Made by a program: the position numbers and the translations under genes. 64,000 nucleotides of DNA from Rhodoferax sp. (GTDB lineage Bacteria; Pseudomonadota; Gammaproteobacteria; Burkholderiales; Burkholderiaceae_C). Shown in pieces: positions 30,191 to 38,553 of the stretch. The notes below the pieces were generated by a model that worked only from the letters and a program-made list of their open reading frames with translations, was not told the DNA's origin and made no database searches. How positions within the stretch are numbered: position 1 is the stretch's first letter; each line of letters begins with the position of its first letter. The stretch is taken from NCBI RefSeq assembly GCF_030697375.1, contig NZ_JAUYQD010000044.1, positions 248,001 to 312,000 on the forward strand, written 5' to 3'.

Positions 30191-30225
30191 CAAAAACGTT
30201 TTTGATTGTTACAAAAACGTTTTTG
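30191..30225 (-). promoter_or_regulatory. Twin LacI-type operators of the alpha-glucoside operon
   Basis: Two identical palindromes CAAAAACGTTTTTG at 30191-30204 and 30212-30225, centres 21 bp apart (two helical turns, same DNA face). The central CG and A/T flanks are typical of LacI/GalR-family sites. The stretch 30105-30477 otherwise holds the operon leader and the prfC leader; no gene is seen there. Confidence 0.85.
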
Positions 30226-30477
30226 GAAAAAAATAGGGGTTTACCCGATAACGCGACAAACTTCTTCAAAGCGCCCCGCCACGCCTTTGAAGCCCTGCAG
30301 GGGGCAGCGCCGCCCACCCGGTAAAATACGCTGCTTGCAGCCCCGCTCCGTTGGGACTACGGGCCGCCCTCCCGCGTACCCCGCACCGACGCCCCGAAAA
30401 CCCGAGGCTTCAAGCTCGTTCACCAACCCCATGGCGGGGACGCAACGATGCGCGCTTACCTTTGATCTGGACCATTT

Positions 30478-32109
30478 GTGACCTACGCCCCTGAAACCCG
30501 CCGCCGCCGCACCTTTGCCATCATTTCCCACCCGGATGCGGGTAAAACCACGCTGACGGAAAAACTCTTGCTGTTCTCCGGCGCCATCCAGATTGCGGGC
30601 TCGGTGAAGGCGCGCAAGGCCAGCCGCCATGCCACCTCCGACTGGATGGAAATTGAGAAACAGCGCGGCATTTCGGTGGCCTCCAGCGTGATGCAGATGG
30701 TCTACCGCGAGCATGTCATCAACCTGCTCGACACGCCCGGCCACAAAGACTTCAGTGAGGACACCTACCGCGTGCTGACCGCCGTGGACTCGGCGCTGAT
30801 GGTGATTGATGCTGCGAATGGTGTGGAAGCCCAGACCCGCCGCCTGATCGAGGTCTGCCGCCAGCGCGACACACCCATCATCACCTTTGTGAACAAGATG
30901 GACCGCGAAGTGCGCGAGCCGCTGGACATCCTGGACGAGATCGAACGCGAACTGGGCATGCCCTGCGTGCCCATGACCTGGCCGGTGGGCCAGGGCAAGT
31001 CCTTCGGCGGCATTGTCAATTTGCGCACCCAGGCCATGACCGTGTTTGAGAGCGGCAGCGAACGCCGTCCGCAAGACTTTGACACCGTGCCCTTGAACGA
31101 CGCCGCCGTACTGGCGCAGCGCTTCGGCCACGAATGGACCACCGCCATGGAAAGCATGGAGTTGGCCACCGGTGCCTCCCCGGCCTGGGACCATGCCGCC
31201 TTTCTGGCGGGCAAACAGACCCCCGTGTTCTTTGGCTCCGGTGTCAACAACTTTGGTGTGATGGAGGTGCTGGACGCGCTGGTGGACCTGGCGCCCAGCC
31301 CGCAAAAGCGCATCAGCACCACCCTGGTCAACCGCCAGCCGGTGGTCAAAGAAGTGCAGCCCGAAGACGACGCTTTCAGCGGTGTGGTGTTCAAGGTGCA
31401 GGCCAATATGGACGCCAACCACCGCGACCGCATCGCCTTTGTGCGCATGGCCTCGGGCAAATACACACCGGGCATGAAGCTCAAAGTCATGCGCACCGGC
31501 AAAGAACTGCGCCCCACCAGCGTGGTGACCTTCATGAGCCAGCGCCGCGAGGCGGTGGAAGAAGCGTATGCCGGTGACATCGTGGGCTTTACCACCCACG
31601 GCGGTGTGCAACTGGGCGACACCATCACCGACGGCAGCGTCAACCTGCTCTACACCGGCCTGCCCTTCTTCGCGCCCGAAATGTTCATGACCGTGGTGCT
31701 GCGCAACCCGCTGCGCACCAAGCAGTTGCAGCAGGGCCTGGCCCAACTGGGCGAAGAAGGCGCGATCCAGGTGTTCCGGCCCGAGGTGGGCGGCAATATG
31801 CTGCTGGGCGCCGTGGGACAACTGCAGTTTGAAGTGGTACAGCACCGCTTGAAGGGTGAGTACGACGCCGACATCCGCCTGGAAGGCTGCCAGTACACCG
31901 GCGCCCGCTGGATCACCGCCGACACGCCGGCTGAACTGCGCGAGTTCGTCAACGCCTACCCCATGCGCATGGCGCTGGACGCGGCCAACACCTTGGCCTA
32001 TTTGTGCACCAGCCCGTATGACGTGCGCCTGGCACAGGAACGCTTCCCCAAGATCCACTTCCACCCGCTGCGCGAACACGCGGGCCTGGCGCTGCAAAGT
32101 GCGGGATGA
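30478..32109 (+). CDS. prfC: Peptide chain release factor 3
   Basis: 543 residues from a GTG start. A GTPase that recycles RF1/RF2 from the ribosome. G1 HPDAGKTT (18-25), G2 around QRGISVASSVMQ, G3 DTPGHKDF, G4 NKMDRE. Domain II/III blocks are complete (TFMSQRREAVEEAYAGDIVG, VGQLQFEVVQHRLKGEY). Divergent from the alpha-glucoside operon with a ~240 bp leader. Confidence 0.98.
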   Translation: MTYAPETRRRRTFAIISHPDAGKTTLTEKLLLFSGAIQIAGSVKARKASRHATSDWMEIEKQRGISVASSVMQMVYREHVINLLDTPGHKDFSEDTYRVLTAVDSALMVIDAANGVEAQTRRLIEVCRQRDTPIITFVNKMDREVREPLDILDEIERELGMPCVPMTWPVGQGKSFGGIVNLRTQAMTVFESGSERRPQDFDTVPLNDAAVLAQRFGHEWTTAMESMELATGASPAWDHAAFLAGKQTPVFFGSGVNNFGVMEVLDALVDLAPSPQKRISTTLVNRQPVVKEVQPEDDAFSGVVFKVQANMDANHRDRIAFVRMASGKYTPGMKLKVMRTGKELRPTSVVTFMSQRREAVEEAYAGDIVGFTTHGGVQLGDTITDGSVNLLYTGLPFFAPEMFMTVVLRNPLRTKQLQQGLAQLGEEGAIQVFRPEVGGNMLLGAVGQLQFEVVQHRLKGEYDADIRLEGCQYTGARWITADTPAELREFVNAYPMRMALDAANTLAYLCTSPYDVRLAQERFPKIHFHPLREHAGLALQSAG

Positions 32110-32162
32110 CAAGAGGTAACCATGCGGAAATGGATGCCTTGACATCCGTATAAGACAAACAA

Positions 32163-32172
32163 GGGGGGGGGG
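32163..32172 (+). repeat. Run of ten G overlapping the ribosome-binding region
   Basis: Ten consecutive G merge with GGAGAAGAC directly in front of the ATG at 32180. Slippage here would change the spacing between any promoter and the Shine-Dalgarno site without altering the protein. Confidence 0.8.
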
Positions 32173-32179
32173 AGAAGAC

Positions 32180-33601
32180 ATGGGATGGATGGGCGGCGGA
32201 ATAAAAAAATGCAGCTTGCTGGCCTGGGTTACCGTGGCGCTTGCGGCGTGCGGTGGCGGCGGTGGCGGCGGTGGTGGTGGTGCGCCCCCTGCCCCACCGA
32301 CTCCGGCTTCGCGGGCACTTGAGAACATCTGCACAGCTACTGGGGAAGAGAATTTCATACGCACCTACATGGGCGAAAACTACCTTTGGTATGGCGAGAT
32401 CCCCACGATTGATGCATCCTTGTACACATCCGTCACCAGCTATTTTTATGACCTGCTGGTGGACACGGCTGACAGCAACGGCCTGCCCAAGGACCAATTC
32501 AGTTTTGTGGTCGACACCGTAAACGCCGACTCCCTGTCCACCGGCGTGAACGTGGGCTATGGCGTGCAATGGGAACTGGATGAACTGGAGCGCCTGCGCG
32601 TGGCCTTCGTCGCTGCAGGCTCGCCTGCAGCGCAAGCAGGCATGGCCCGGGGTGGCAAACTCGTGCAAATGCTGGACAGCAATGTCAATAGCTGGTACCC
32701 AAATGTCGCGGGCGCCTGGCGGCAGTTCCTCTACAGCGATACACCCGACGGCATAGTCCGCTCCATCACTCTGTTTGCCAGCACCGTACAAGAAAACCCG
32801 GTGCCCTTGGTGTCCACCGTCACCACCCCGCAGGGCACGCAGGCTGGCTACCTGCTGTTCAACGACCACTCGGCCGGTGCCCAGGACAAACTCATCACGG
32901 CCGTACAGTCCGTGCGCTCGCTCGGGTTGCGTGAGTTGGTACTGGACATGCGCTACAACACGGGCGGCTACCTGTATGTGGCCGCTGCCTTGGCCTCCAT
33001 GCTAAGCGGCCCACAGGCCAATGGCCGGGTATTCGAGGCCCTGCGCTTCAATGACAAACGCACCGCCGAAGAGCCGTCCAGCATTTACAGTTTTGAAGGA
33101 CAGCTGGAATACAGCGAGGGGACTTATCCCGTGGGTTATCCCCTCCCGCGCCTGGATCTGCAGCGCTTATATGTGCTCACCTCGGAAGACACCTGCTCGG
33201 CCAGCGAATCCCTGGTCAACGGCTTGCGGGGCATCGATTTGCAGGTCATCTTGGTGGGAGAGACCACCTGCGGCAAACCCTATGGATTCAACCGCAAGAA
33301 CAACTGTGGACGCGCCTACTACCCCATTGAATTCCAGGGCGTCAACGCCAAGGGCTTTGGCAACTACACTGCGGGATTCGCCCCCACCTGCGCGGCCAGT
33401 GACGATTTGGGCCACGCCCTGGGCCAGGTGCAAGAGGGCTTGCTGGCAGCCGCTCTTCACCACATCGACAACGGAGTTTGCGCCCCCGCCAGCAGCACTT
33501 GGGGCCTGAAGGCACAGTCGCGCGGCACGGCACCCAGCCTGCAGCTGTCGGAACCCCGACGCACTCCACACGGGCGGCTGCTGCGCCCTGCGTCCCCCTG
33601 A
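32180..33601 (+). CDS. S41-family (C-terminal processing-like) peptidase lipoprotein
   Basis: 473 residues. The N-terminus has a basic/hydrophobic signal and lipobox LAAC, then a run of ten glycines coded by GGT/GGC repeats. A partial PDZ-like region follows (~125-165), then the S41 catalytic core with TCSASES (Ser 340/342) and GETTCGKPYGF (Lys). Probably an outer-membrane-anchored serine protease facing the periplasm. Its stop lies 8 bp before the phosphatase ATG. Confidence 0.87.
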   Translation: MGWMGGGIKKCSLLAWVTVALAACGGGGGGGGGGAPPAPPTPASRALENICTATGEENFIRTYMGENYLWYGEIPTIDASLYTSVTSYFYDLLVDTADSNGLPKDQFSFVVDTVNADSLSTGVNVGYGVQWELDELERLRVAFVAAGSPAAQAGMARGGKLVQMLDSNVNSWYPNVAGAWRQFLYSDTPDGIVRSITLFASTVQENPVPLVSTVTTPQGTQAGYLLFNDHSAGAQDKLITAVQSVRSLGLRELVLDMRYNTGGYLYVAAALASMLSGPQANGRVFEALRFNDKRTAEEPSSIYSFEGQLEYSEGTYPVGYPLPRLDLQRLYVLTSEDTCSASESLVNGLRGIDLQVILVGETTCGKPYGFNRKNNCGRAYYPIEFQGVNAKGFGNYTAGFAPTCAASDDLGHALGQVQEGLLAAALHHIDNGVCAPASSTWGLKAQSRGTAPSLQLSEPRRTPHGRLLRPASP

Positions 33602-33609
33602 GGCCGGAC

Positions 33610-34464
33610 ATGCTGCCACTGCAACTCTGGCCCCTGGACGCACGTCGTGCCCTGATCGGCATCTTCACCGACATTGACGACACCCTCACCACCGAAGGGG
33701 TGGTGAGCGTCGATACCTTGCAGGCGCTGCACGACTTAAAAGCCGCCGGACTGCATGTGGTTCCGATCACCGGGCGGCCCATCGGCTGGTGTGAACCGTT
33801 TGCACGGGGCGACGCGGGACAGGGCATCGCGCCCTGGCCGGTGGATGCGCTGGTGGCAGAAAACGGTGCGGTCGCCTTTGCACCCCATAATTTAAGCCAA
33901 ATAGGGCTGCAGCCCGCATGGAATAAGCGTGAGCAGCTATCAAAACTATACCAGCAGGATGCCTCCACACGGGCCGCCAACTTCGCCCGCATGCAGCAAG
34001 TGGCCCAGCAGGTGGTGCGCGAAGTGCCAGGCGCCACCCTGGCGCAGGACTCGGCCGGGCGCGAAACCGACATCGCCTTTGACCACAGCGAATTCACCCA
34101 CCTGCCCCCCGACGCCATCGCCCGCGTGGTGGCTATTCTGCAGGCCGCGGGCATGCACGCCACGGTCAGCAGCATCCACATCAACGGCTGGTTTGGCGAG
34201 CACAACAAGTGGGAAGGCGCGCGCTGGATCGTGCGGGCACTGTGGGGCCGCGATTTGCAGGCCGAAATCGGGCAATGGGCCTACGTGGGCGACTCCACCA
34301 ATGACCAATTGATGTTCCAGCATTTTGGCAACAGCGTGGGGGTGGCCAATATCCGCCGCTTCGAGGCGCAACTGGCGCATTTGCCGCGCTACATCAGCCC
34401 CAGCGCGCGCGGCGCAGGTTTTGCCGAAGTGGCACAGGCGATTCTGGAGACACGCACCCCATGA
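33610..34464 (+). CDS. HAD-superfamily (Cof/MPGP-like) phosphatase
   Basis: About 284 residues. HAD motif I FTDIDDTLT (nucleophile and acid/base Asp), motif II PITGR, motif IV GDSTND. The cap region is of the type seen in mannosyl-3-phosphoglycerate phosphatase and sucrose-phosphatase relatives, so a sugar phosphate is the likely substrate. Residues ~97-114 (SQIGLQPAWNKREQLSKLY) are encoded by an in-frame dispersed repeat. Its stop overlaps the MFS start by 4 bp (ATGA). Confidence 0.87.
   Translation: MLPLQLWPLDARRALIGIFTDIDDTLTTEGVVSVDTLQALHDLKAAGLHVVPITGRPIGWCEPFARGDAGQGIAPWPVDALVAENGAVAFAPHNLSQIGLQPAWNKREQLSKLYQQDASTRAANFARMQQVAQQVVREVPGATLAQDSAGRETDIAFDHSEFTHLPPDAIARVVAILQAAGMHATVSSIHINGWFGEHNKWEGARWIVRALWGRDLQAEIGQWAYVGDSTNDQLMFQHFGNSVGVANIRRFEAQLAHLPRYISPSARGAGFAEVAQAILETRTP
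33897..33951 (+). repeat. ~57-bp dispersed repeat, copy E, in frame inside the HAD phosphatase
   Basis: CCAAATAGGGCTGCAGCCCG ... AAGCGTGAGCAGCTATCAAAA follows the forward consensus. The consensus stop codon TAG is altered to CAG here, which keeps the frame open. Confidence 0.75.
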
Positions 34465-35669
34465 CCACAAGTTCCCCTGCCCTGCCCCAGCCCACGCCGG
34501 TGCCCGGCGCGCCACTGGGGCTGCTGAGCATTTTTGGCTCCACCTTTTTGGAACTGGTGTCGCACTTCATGCTGATGCCCTTGCTGCTGCTGCGCATGAA
34601 GGGGGCGGATGTTTCCACCACCCTGGCCGGGCTGTTTGCCTCCACCGGCTGGCTGGGCATTTTTGTGATGACGCCCTTTGCCTCGGCCATTGCGCACCGG
34701 GTGGGGCGCCGGCCGGCCCTGTGGCTGGCGGGCAGTGTGCTCACACTCTCGGCACTCTTGTTCACCCTGACCGACCAGCTCTGGCTCTGGTTTGCGCTCA
34801 ATATGCTGTCGGGCATTGCCATGGCCCTGCGCTGGGTGCTGGCCGAAGCGCTGATTGCCGAGTTCTCGCCACCGGAGCAGCGCGGGCGCTATGTGGGCAT
34901 CTTCCAAACCCTGGTCAGCACCACCTTCATCGTGGGGCCCGCCGCCATGGCCTGGCTGGGCCCCAACAACCCCCAAACCCTGTGGACCGTGGTGGTTTTT
35001 TCGGTGCTGGGCCTGCTGTGGACCGCCTTCATTCCTCCGGTGCCGCAGGCCGCCGATGCCGACACCGCCCATGTGGGGCTCACTGGCCTGTGGCGGGCCC
35101 TGCGCGCCCACCCCATCATCATGCTGGCGGGCTTTGTCGGCGGCTTTTTTGAAACCGGCGTCACCTCCATCCTGCCGCTGTACGGGCTGGCCTTGGGCCT
35201 GGGGGTGGCGGCCTCGGCGCTGCTGGTGTCGGCAAGCGGCCTGGGCGGCGTGGTTTTGATGATGCCTGCCGGTATCCTGGCCGACCGTTTTCAGGACCAG
35301 GCCCGGGGCCGGCGCACGCTGATGGTGGTGTGCGCGGCCATCACCCTGGGCGCCACCTGTGTGCTGCCTTTTGTGGCGCAGACGACCTGGCTGTCCTGGC
35401 CGGTGGTGTTTTTGTGGGGCGGCGCGGGAGGCTCGCTGTACACCATGGCCATGACCGACATTGGCGCCCGCGAAAAAGGCATCACCTTGGTCAACAGCAC
35501 CTCGGTGCTGGTGCTGACCTACACCCTGGGCGGGCTGGTGGCATCGGCCGCCTCGGGGGCGCTGATTGACTGGTCGCCCACCGTCGGGTTTCCAGCCGTA
35601 CTGGTGTTGGTGGCGGGGGTGGGCCTGGTGGCGCTGGTCAAGGCGGGGGCGCAACCCGGCAAGGGATAA
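34461..35669 (+). CDS. MFS transporter
   Basis: 402 residues with ~12 transmembrane helices. Loop 2-3 motif ASAIAHRVGRRPALW is of MFS type; a PEQRGRYVGIF loop and a mid-protein cytoplasmic loop follow. Substrate unknown; the DHA1/CynX-like layout allows an efflux role. Coupled to the HAD phosphatase by a 4-bp overlap. Two segments of this gene reappear, fused, at 40769-40886. Confidence 0.88.
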   Translation: MTTSSPALPQPTPVPGAPLGLLSIFGSTFLELVSHFMLMPLLLLRMKGADVSTTLAGLFASTGWLGIFVMTPFASAIAHRVGRRPALWLAGSVLTLSALLFTLTDQLWLWFALNMLSGIAMALRWVLAEALIAEFSPPEQRGRYVGIFQTLVSTTFIVGPAAMAWLGPNNPQTLWTVVVFSVLGLLWTAFIPPVPQAADADTAHVGLTGLWRALRAHPIIMLAGFVGGFFETGVTSILPLYGLALGLGVAASALLVSASGLGGVVLMMPAGILADRFQDQARGRRTLMVVCAAITLGATCVLPFVAQTTWLSWPVVFLWGGAGGSLYTMAMTDIGAREKGITLVNSTSVLVLTYTLGGLVASAASGALIDWSPTVGFPAVLVLVAGVGLVALVKAGAQPGKG

Positions 35670-35670
35670 G

Positions 35671-35777
35671 GAGGGTGAAGATGGTGCCCTGACCCAGTTG
35701 GTGGTGAAAAAGGGGGCGACGATCTTGCCGATATTCTCGGCACCGATGCCCTGGCCGTTGTCCGCCACCGTGATGTG
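35671..35777 (-). pseudogene. Remnant of the 3' end of the histidine kinase at 40855
   Basis: 35671-35697 matches 40888-40914 and 35698-35777 matches ~41005-41087, with the ~90 bp between them missing (junction at CCAG microhomology). The remnant stops abruptly after GTGATGTGG. The intact kinase lies 5.2 kb downstream. Confidence 0.85.
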
Positions 35778-35939
35778 GTCAACCAACAAAGCGGATGCAG
35801 CGGGTCGGTGGTGGTCAGCACGGCCTCGGAGGACATTGGCAATCCGGTGGTCAGCGGGCACTCCCTGTTCGGCTTCATTCTCAGCCACTGGGAGGTGTTG
35901 GCGGAGAAAATCACCTACGTGGTTTTACCTGCGTTTTGA
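35775..35939 (+). pseudogene. Unidentified coding remnant
   Basis: A 54-codon open stretch ending in TGA reads SVVVSTASEDIGNPVVSG, then HSLFGFILSHWEVLAEK. Codon use looks like real coding DNA, but it starts inside the kinase remnant and I do not recognise the family. The rest of 35940-36030 shows no gene. Together 35670-36030 is debris between the MFS gene and the hydrolase-LuxR gene. Confidence 0.5.
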
Positions 35940-36030
35940 GGCACAACGGCTTCATCATTCGCCTGGCGGTGGCACCGTTGCGTGTGGTGTTTGACGCCGC
36001 AACCCGCAAAGCCAGGACAATACGGCCACT

Positions 36031-37116
36031 TTGATTGCTCCATTGAACAAGCCCTCTCCCATTCAGTTTTGCAAGAGTGCCGACGGAACGGCGATTGCTT
36101 TTACCGTGACCGGCACCGGCTCGCCCTTGTTATGGGTCACCCTGCAATACACCGACAACGACCTGATGGCCCCCGGGCCCGCAAGCCAGCACTGGATGGA
36201 GGCGCTGGCAATGCGCCACACCGTCATCCGGTTTGACATGCGGGGATGTGGGCTCTCGGAGCGCAACCCCAGCCGCATGTCGCTGGACGCATGGGTAGAA
36301 GACATGGAGGCCGTCGTCCACGCGTCCGGGCTCACGCAATTTGCACTGATGGCGGTTTGCACAGGCTCCTACGCGGCGATCGAATACGCCGCACGCCACT
36401 CGGCGCGGCTGACACGCCTGGTGGTGTATGGCGGATCGGTGCGGGGCCGGTTGAAGCGGGACCTGAATGCGGCGCAGCGGGACGATGCCCTGTCGGCACT
36501 GCAGGTGTACGAATCGGGACTGGACGGGCGAAGCGAATTTGCGGCCTCTTTTCGGCGCATATTTACCGTGCAGTTTCTCCCCGGTGCCTCGTCCGAACAA
36601 TTGGAGGCCATTGGCAACATCGTGGGCCAGCGCATGAACGGCAGCATTGCCGCGCGCAGTGTGCGTGAGTTTTATGGTCTTGACCTCGGCGCGCGTGCAC
36701 CCTTGATCCAAACCCCCACCTTGGTATTGCACGCCCGCCAGGACCTTTTGTATCCGCTGGCCGAGGGCCAGAAACTGGCAGCGTTGATTGCTGGGTCGCG
36801 TTTTGTACCGGTGGAATCCAACAACAACACCCCCCTGGCGGAGGAAGAGGCCTGGCCTGTGGTGCGCGACATGGTGCTTGAATTTCTCGGTGATGGGCGG
36901 ACAAGCACCGCACCTGCGCAGACTGCTCGCTTGACGGTGCGCCAACGCGATGTGCTGCGACGTGTGGCCCAAGGGCAAACCGACAAACAGATTGCACGCG
37001 CGTTGTCGCTCAGCCCCCGAACCGTGGAGATGCATGTGGGGGCGGCCTTGAAGGCACTGGGCAGCCAGACCCGTGCACAAGCGGCGCACCGCGCGACGCA
37101 ACAAGGGCTTTTGTAG
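36031..37116 (+). CDS. Alpha/beta-hydrolase-domain regulator with C-terminal LuxR HTH
   Basis: 361 residues from a TTG start. Residues ~15-290 are an alpha/beta-hydrolase fold (FDMRGCGLSERNP oxyanion region; ARQDLLYPL with D238). Residues ~300-361 are a LuxR/GerE helix-turn-helix (LTVRQRDVLRRVAQGQTDKQ, SPRTVEMHVGAAL). The nucleophile elbow reads AVCTGS instead of GxSxG, so C110 replaces Ser. The catalytic His position (SxNH in relatives) reads SNNN, so N266 replaces His. The domain is probably a ligand sensor, not an active hydrolase. A 24-bp perfect palindrome follows the gene. Confidence 0.88.
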   Translation: MIAPLNKPSPIQFCKSADGTAIAFTVTGTGSPLLWVTLQYTDNDLMAPGPASQHWMEALAMRHTVIRFDMRGCGLSERNPSRMSLDAWVEDMEAVVHASGLTQFALMAVCTGSYAAIEYAARHSARLTRLVVYGGSVRGRLKRDLNAAQRDDALSALQVYESGLDGRSEFAASFRRIFTVQFLPGASSEQLEAIGNIVGQRMNGSIAARSVREFYGLDLGARAPLIQTPTLVLHARQDLLYPLAEGQKLAALIAGSRFVPVESNNNTPLAEEEAWPVVRDMVLEFLGDGRTSTAPAQTARLTVRQRDVLRRVAQGQTDKQIARALSLSPRTVEMHVGAALKALGSQTRAQAAHRATQQGLL

Positions 37117-37125
37117 TTCAGCGAC

Positions 37126-37182
37126 GGGGGCGCTGATGACTACGGTAGGCCCTACCGTAGTCATCAGCGCCCCCTACCGTAG
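37126..37182. promoter_or_regulatory. 24-bp perfect inverted repeat with three CTACSGTAG sites
   Basis: 37126-37149 is the exact reverse complement of 37151-37174 around one central C. The nonamer CTACGGTAG/CTACCGTAG occurs at 37140-37148, 37152-37160 and 37174-37182. It lies between the LuxR-type regulator and the methyltransferase, 72 bp before the latter's ATG. Operator for the regulator is the simplest reading; as a hairpin it could also terminate transcription. Confidence 0.7.
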
Positions 37183-37253
37183 TTTGCACACTATGCCGTG
37201 CGCGCCGTGCGTTTTACAGTCCCCGGATTGCAAACCACACGGACTCCCGCACG

Positions 37254-38057
37254 ATGAAAAACTACCCCCTACACAGCAATGACAAGGAACGCCACCGACT
37301 GCAAATGCAAGCGCAGGCGATTCGGCCACTCACCGAGCGAATGTTGACGGGCGCCGGCGTAACCAAGGGATCTCGGGTGCTGGAGTTGGGCTGCGGAAGC
37401 GGCGAGCTCACCTTGCTGTTGGCGAGCCGGGTCGGGCCAGAAGGGGAAGTGATCGCCATAGACCGCGACCCGGTACAGATCGAGGCCGCCGCATCGCGGC
37501 TCACGTCTGCAGGCTTTCACAATGTGACGTTTGTGCGAACTGAGCTGGATGACTTTGAACCGGCGCAGGCCTTTGACGCCGTGGTGGGGCGGTATTTTTT
37601 GCTCTACATCCCCAACCCCGAGGCCGCCGTGGCACGCGTGGCCCAATGGGTGCGGCCGGGAGGTGCCATGGCGTTTCTGGAAATGGATTTCTTCCGGGGC
37701 GTGCACAGCAGCATTTGGCCACCGGCCTCGCCCGAGGTGCAGCAGGCCATTCTGTTCATCGGCGACGTCATGCTGGATGCAGGAATCAACCCGCACATGG
37801 CGGCCAGGCTTCCGAGTATGTTGACGCACTATGGCCAGGTGCAAGCCGAGACCTCGGCGCCCCTCCAGTTCGGGGCGGGTTCGGTGGAACTGCCCCTGGA
37901 AGCGGTCCGATCGGTGACGCCCATGGCCCGCAAACTGGGCCGCGCGGATGCCGACCGTTACGATGTGGATACCCTGCTGGCCACGGAACTAGCGCACCGC
38001 AACGACCACACCGTGACCGTCCCGCCCATGTCCATCGCTGCCTGGGTTCGGCTATAA
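37254..38057 (+). CDS. Class I SAM-dependent methyltransferase
   Basis: 267 residues. SAM motif I VLELGCGSGELTLLLA (~42-57), acidic end of beta2 IDRDPVQ, and motif around FDAVVGRYFLLYIPNP. UbiE/small-molecule type; substrate unknown. Its context, a ligand-sensing LuxR regulator upstream with palindromic sites between, suggests a regulated modification of a small molecule. Confidence 0.87.
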   Translation: MKNYPLHSNDKERHRLQMQAQAIRPLTERMLTGAGVTKGSRVLELGCGSGELTLLLASRVGPEGEVIAIDRDPVQIEAAASRLTSAGFHNVTFVRTELDDFEPAQAFDAVVGRYFLLYIPNPEAAVARVAQWVRPGGAMAFLEMDFFRGVHSSIWPPASPEVQQAILFIGDVMLDAGINPHMAARLPSMLTHYGQVQAETSAPLQFGAGSVELPLEAVRSVTPMARKLGRADADRYDVDTLLATELAHRNDHTVTVPPMSIAAWVRL

Positions 38058-38112
38058 ATCCCCCTTTCAAGGTGCGAGATCAGGGCACTATTCTGACCCA
38101 CAGGCACCCAAT

Positions 38113-38352
38113 GTGATTTACCGGTTAAGAGAGGATGCCATGGTTAGGGGCACCGTCGTGGAACGTTTCGTCGAGCAAACACCCATCACCGTGATGGCAC
38201 GGTTGGTGTTCCATTGCCAAAAAGGAGCTGCAACTCAAATCCTCGCTCGACACTTGTTTACAGATTTTGTCCGACTCGGTTTTCGAGAAACCCCTGATTT
38301 CATGCGCATTGCAGACCGGCGACTCCAAAACCACACCACTATCGGACGCTAA
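38113..38352 (+). pseudogene. Possible remnant of an IS4-type transposase N-terminus
   Basis: A 79-codon frame contains VVERFVEQTPITVMARLVFH, which resembles the N-terminal segment of IS4-family transposases, then diverges. No DDE core follows. The stretch 38058-38553 contains only this and the aceK fragment; no intact gene is seen. Confidence 0.45.
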
Positions 38353-38408
38353 CCAGTTGATTTTGTTGGATTTTTTACCGGACAGTAGTGGGATGAACAC
38401 ACAGCACG

Positions 38409-38522
38409 ATGCCGCGCAAACCGCGCAACCAGATCTACAACGCAATGGGCCTGGCTAAGCAGGGCAAGACGCTGTTCTACCGCGACCTGCTGGCCCACCA
38501 GCGCCGCAGCACCGCCAAGTGG
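38409..38522 (+). pseudogene. aceK: Fragment of isocitrate dehydrogenase kinase/phosphatase (aceK)
   Basis: The frame reads [20 protein letters not shown], a conserved internal block of AceK, flanked by unrelated sequence. Only about 35 codons remain of a ~600-residue protein. It abuts the 3' end of the OCD-type gene. Confidence 0.65.
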
Positions 38523-38553
38523 GCGTGGGGATTGCGTTTCAATTCTAAAAGGG

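Noticed and set aside
30241..32364. 707-codon open frame opposite prfC
   Set aside because: It lies antisense to a complete RF3 and the protein has the His/Gln/Gly-rich composition typical of reverse-strand frames in high-GC DNA; no family motif.
37126..37174. Palindrome as a terminator
   Set aside because: Possible, but no U-tract follows on either strand; operator is the better reading.
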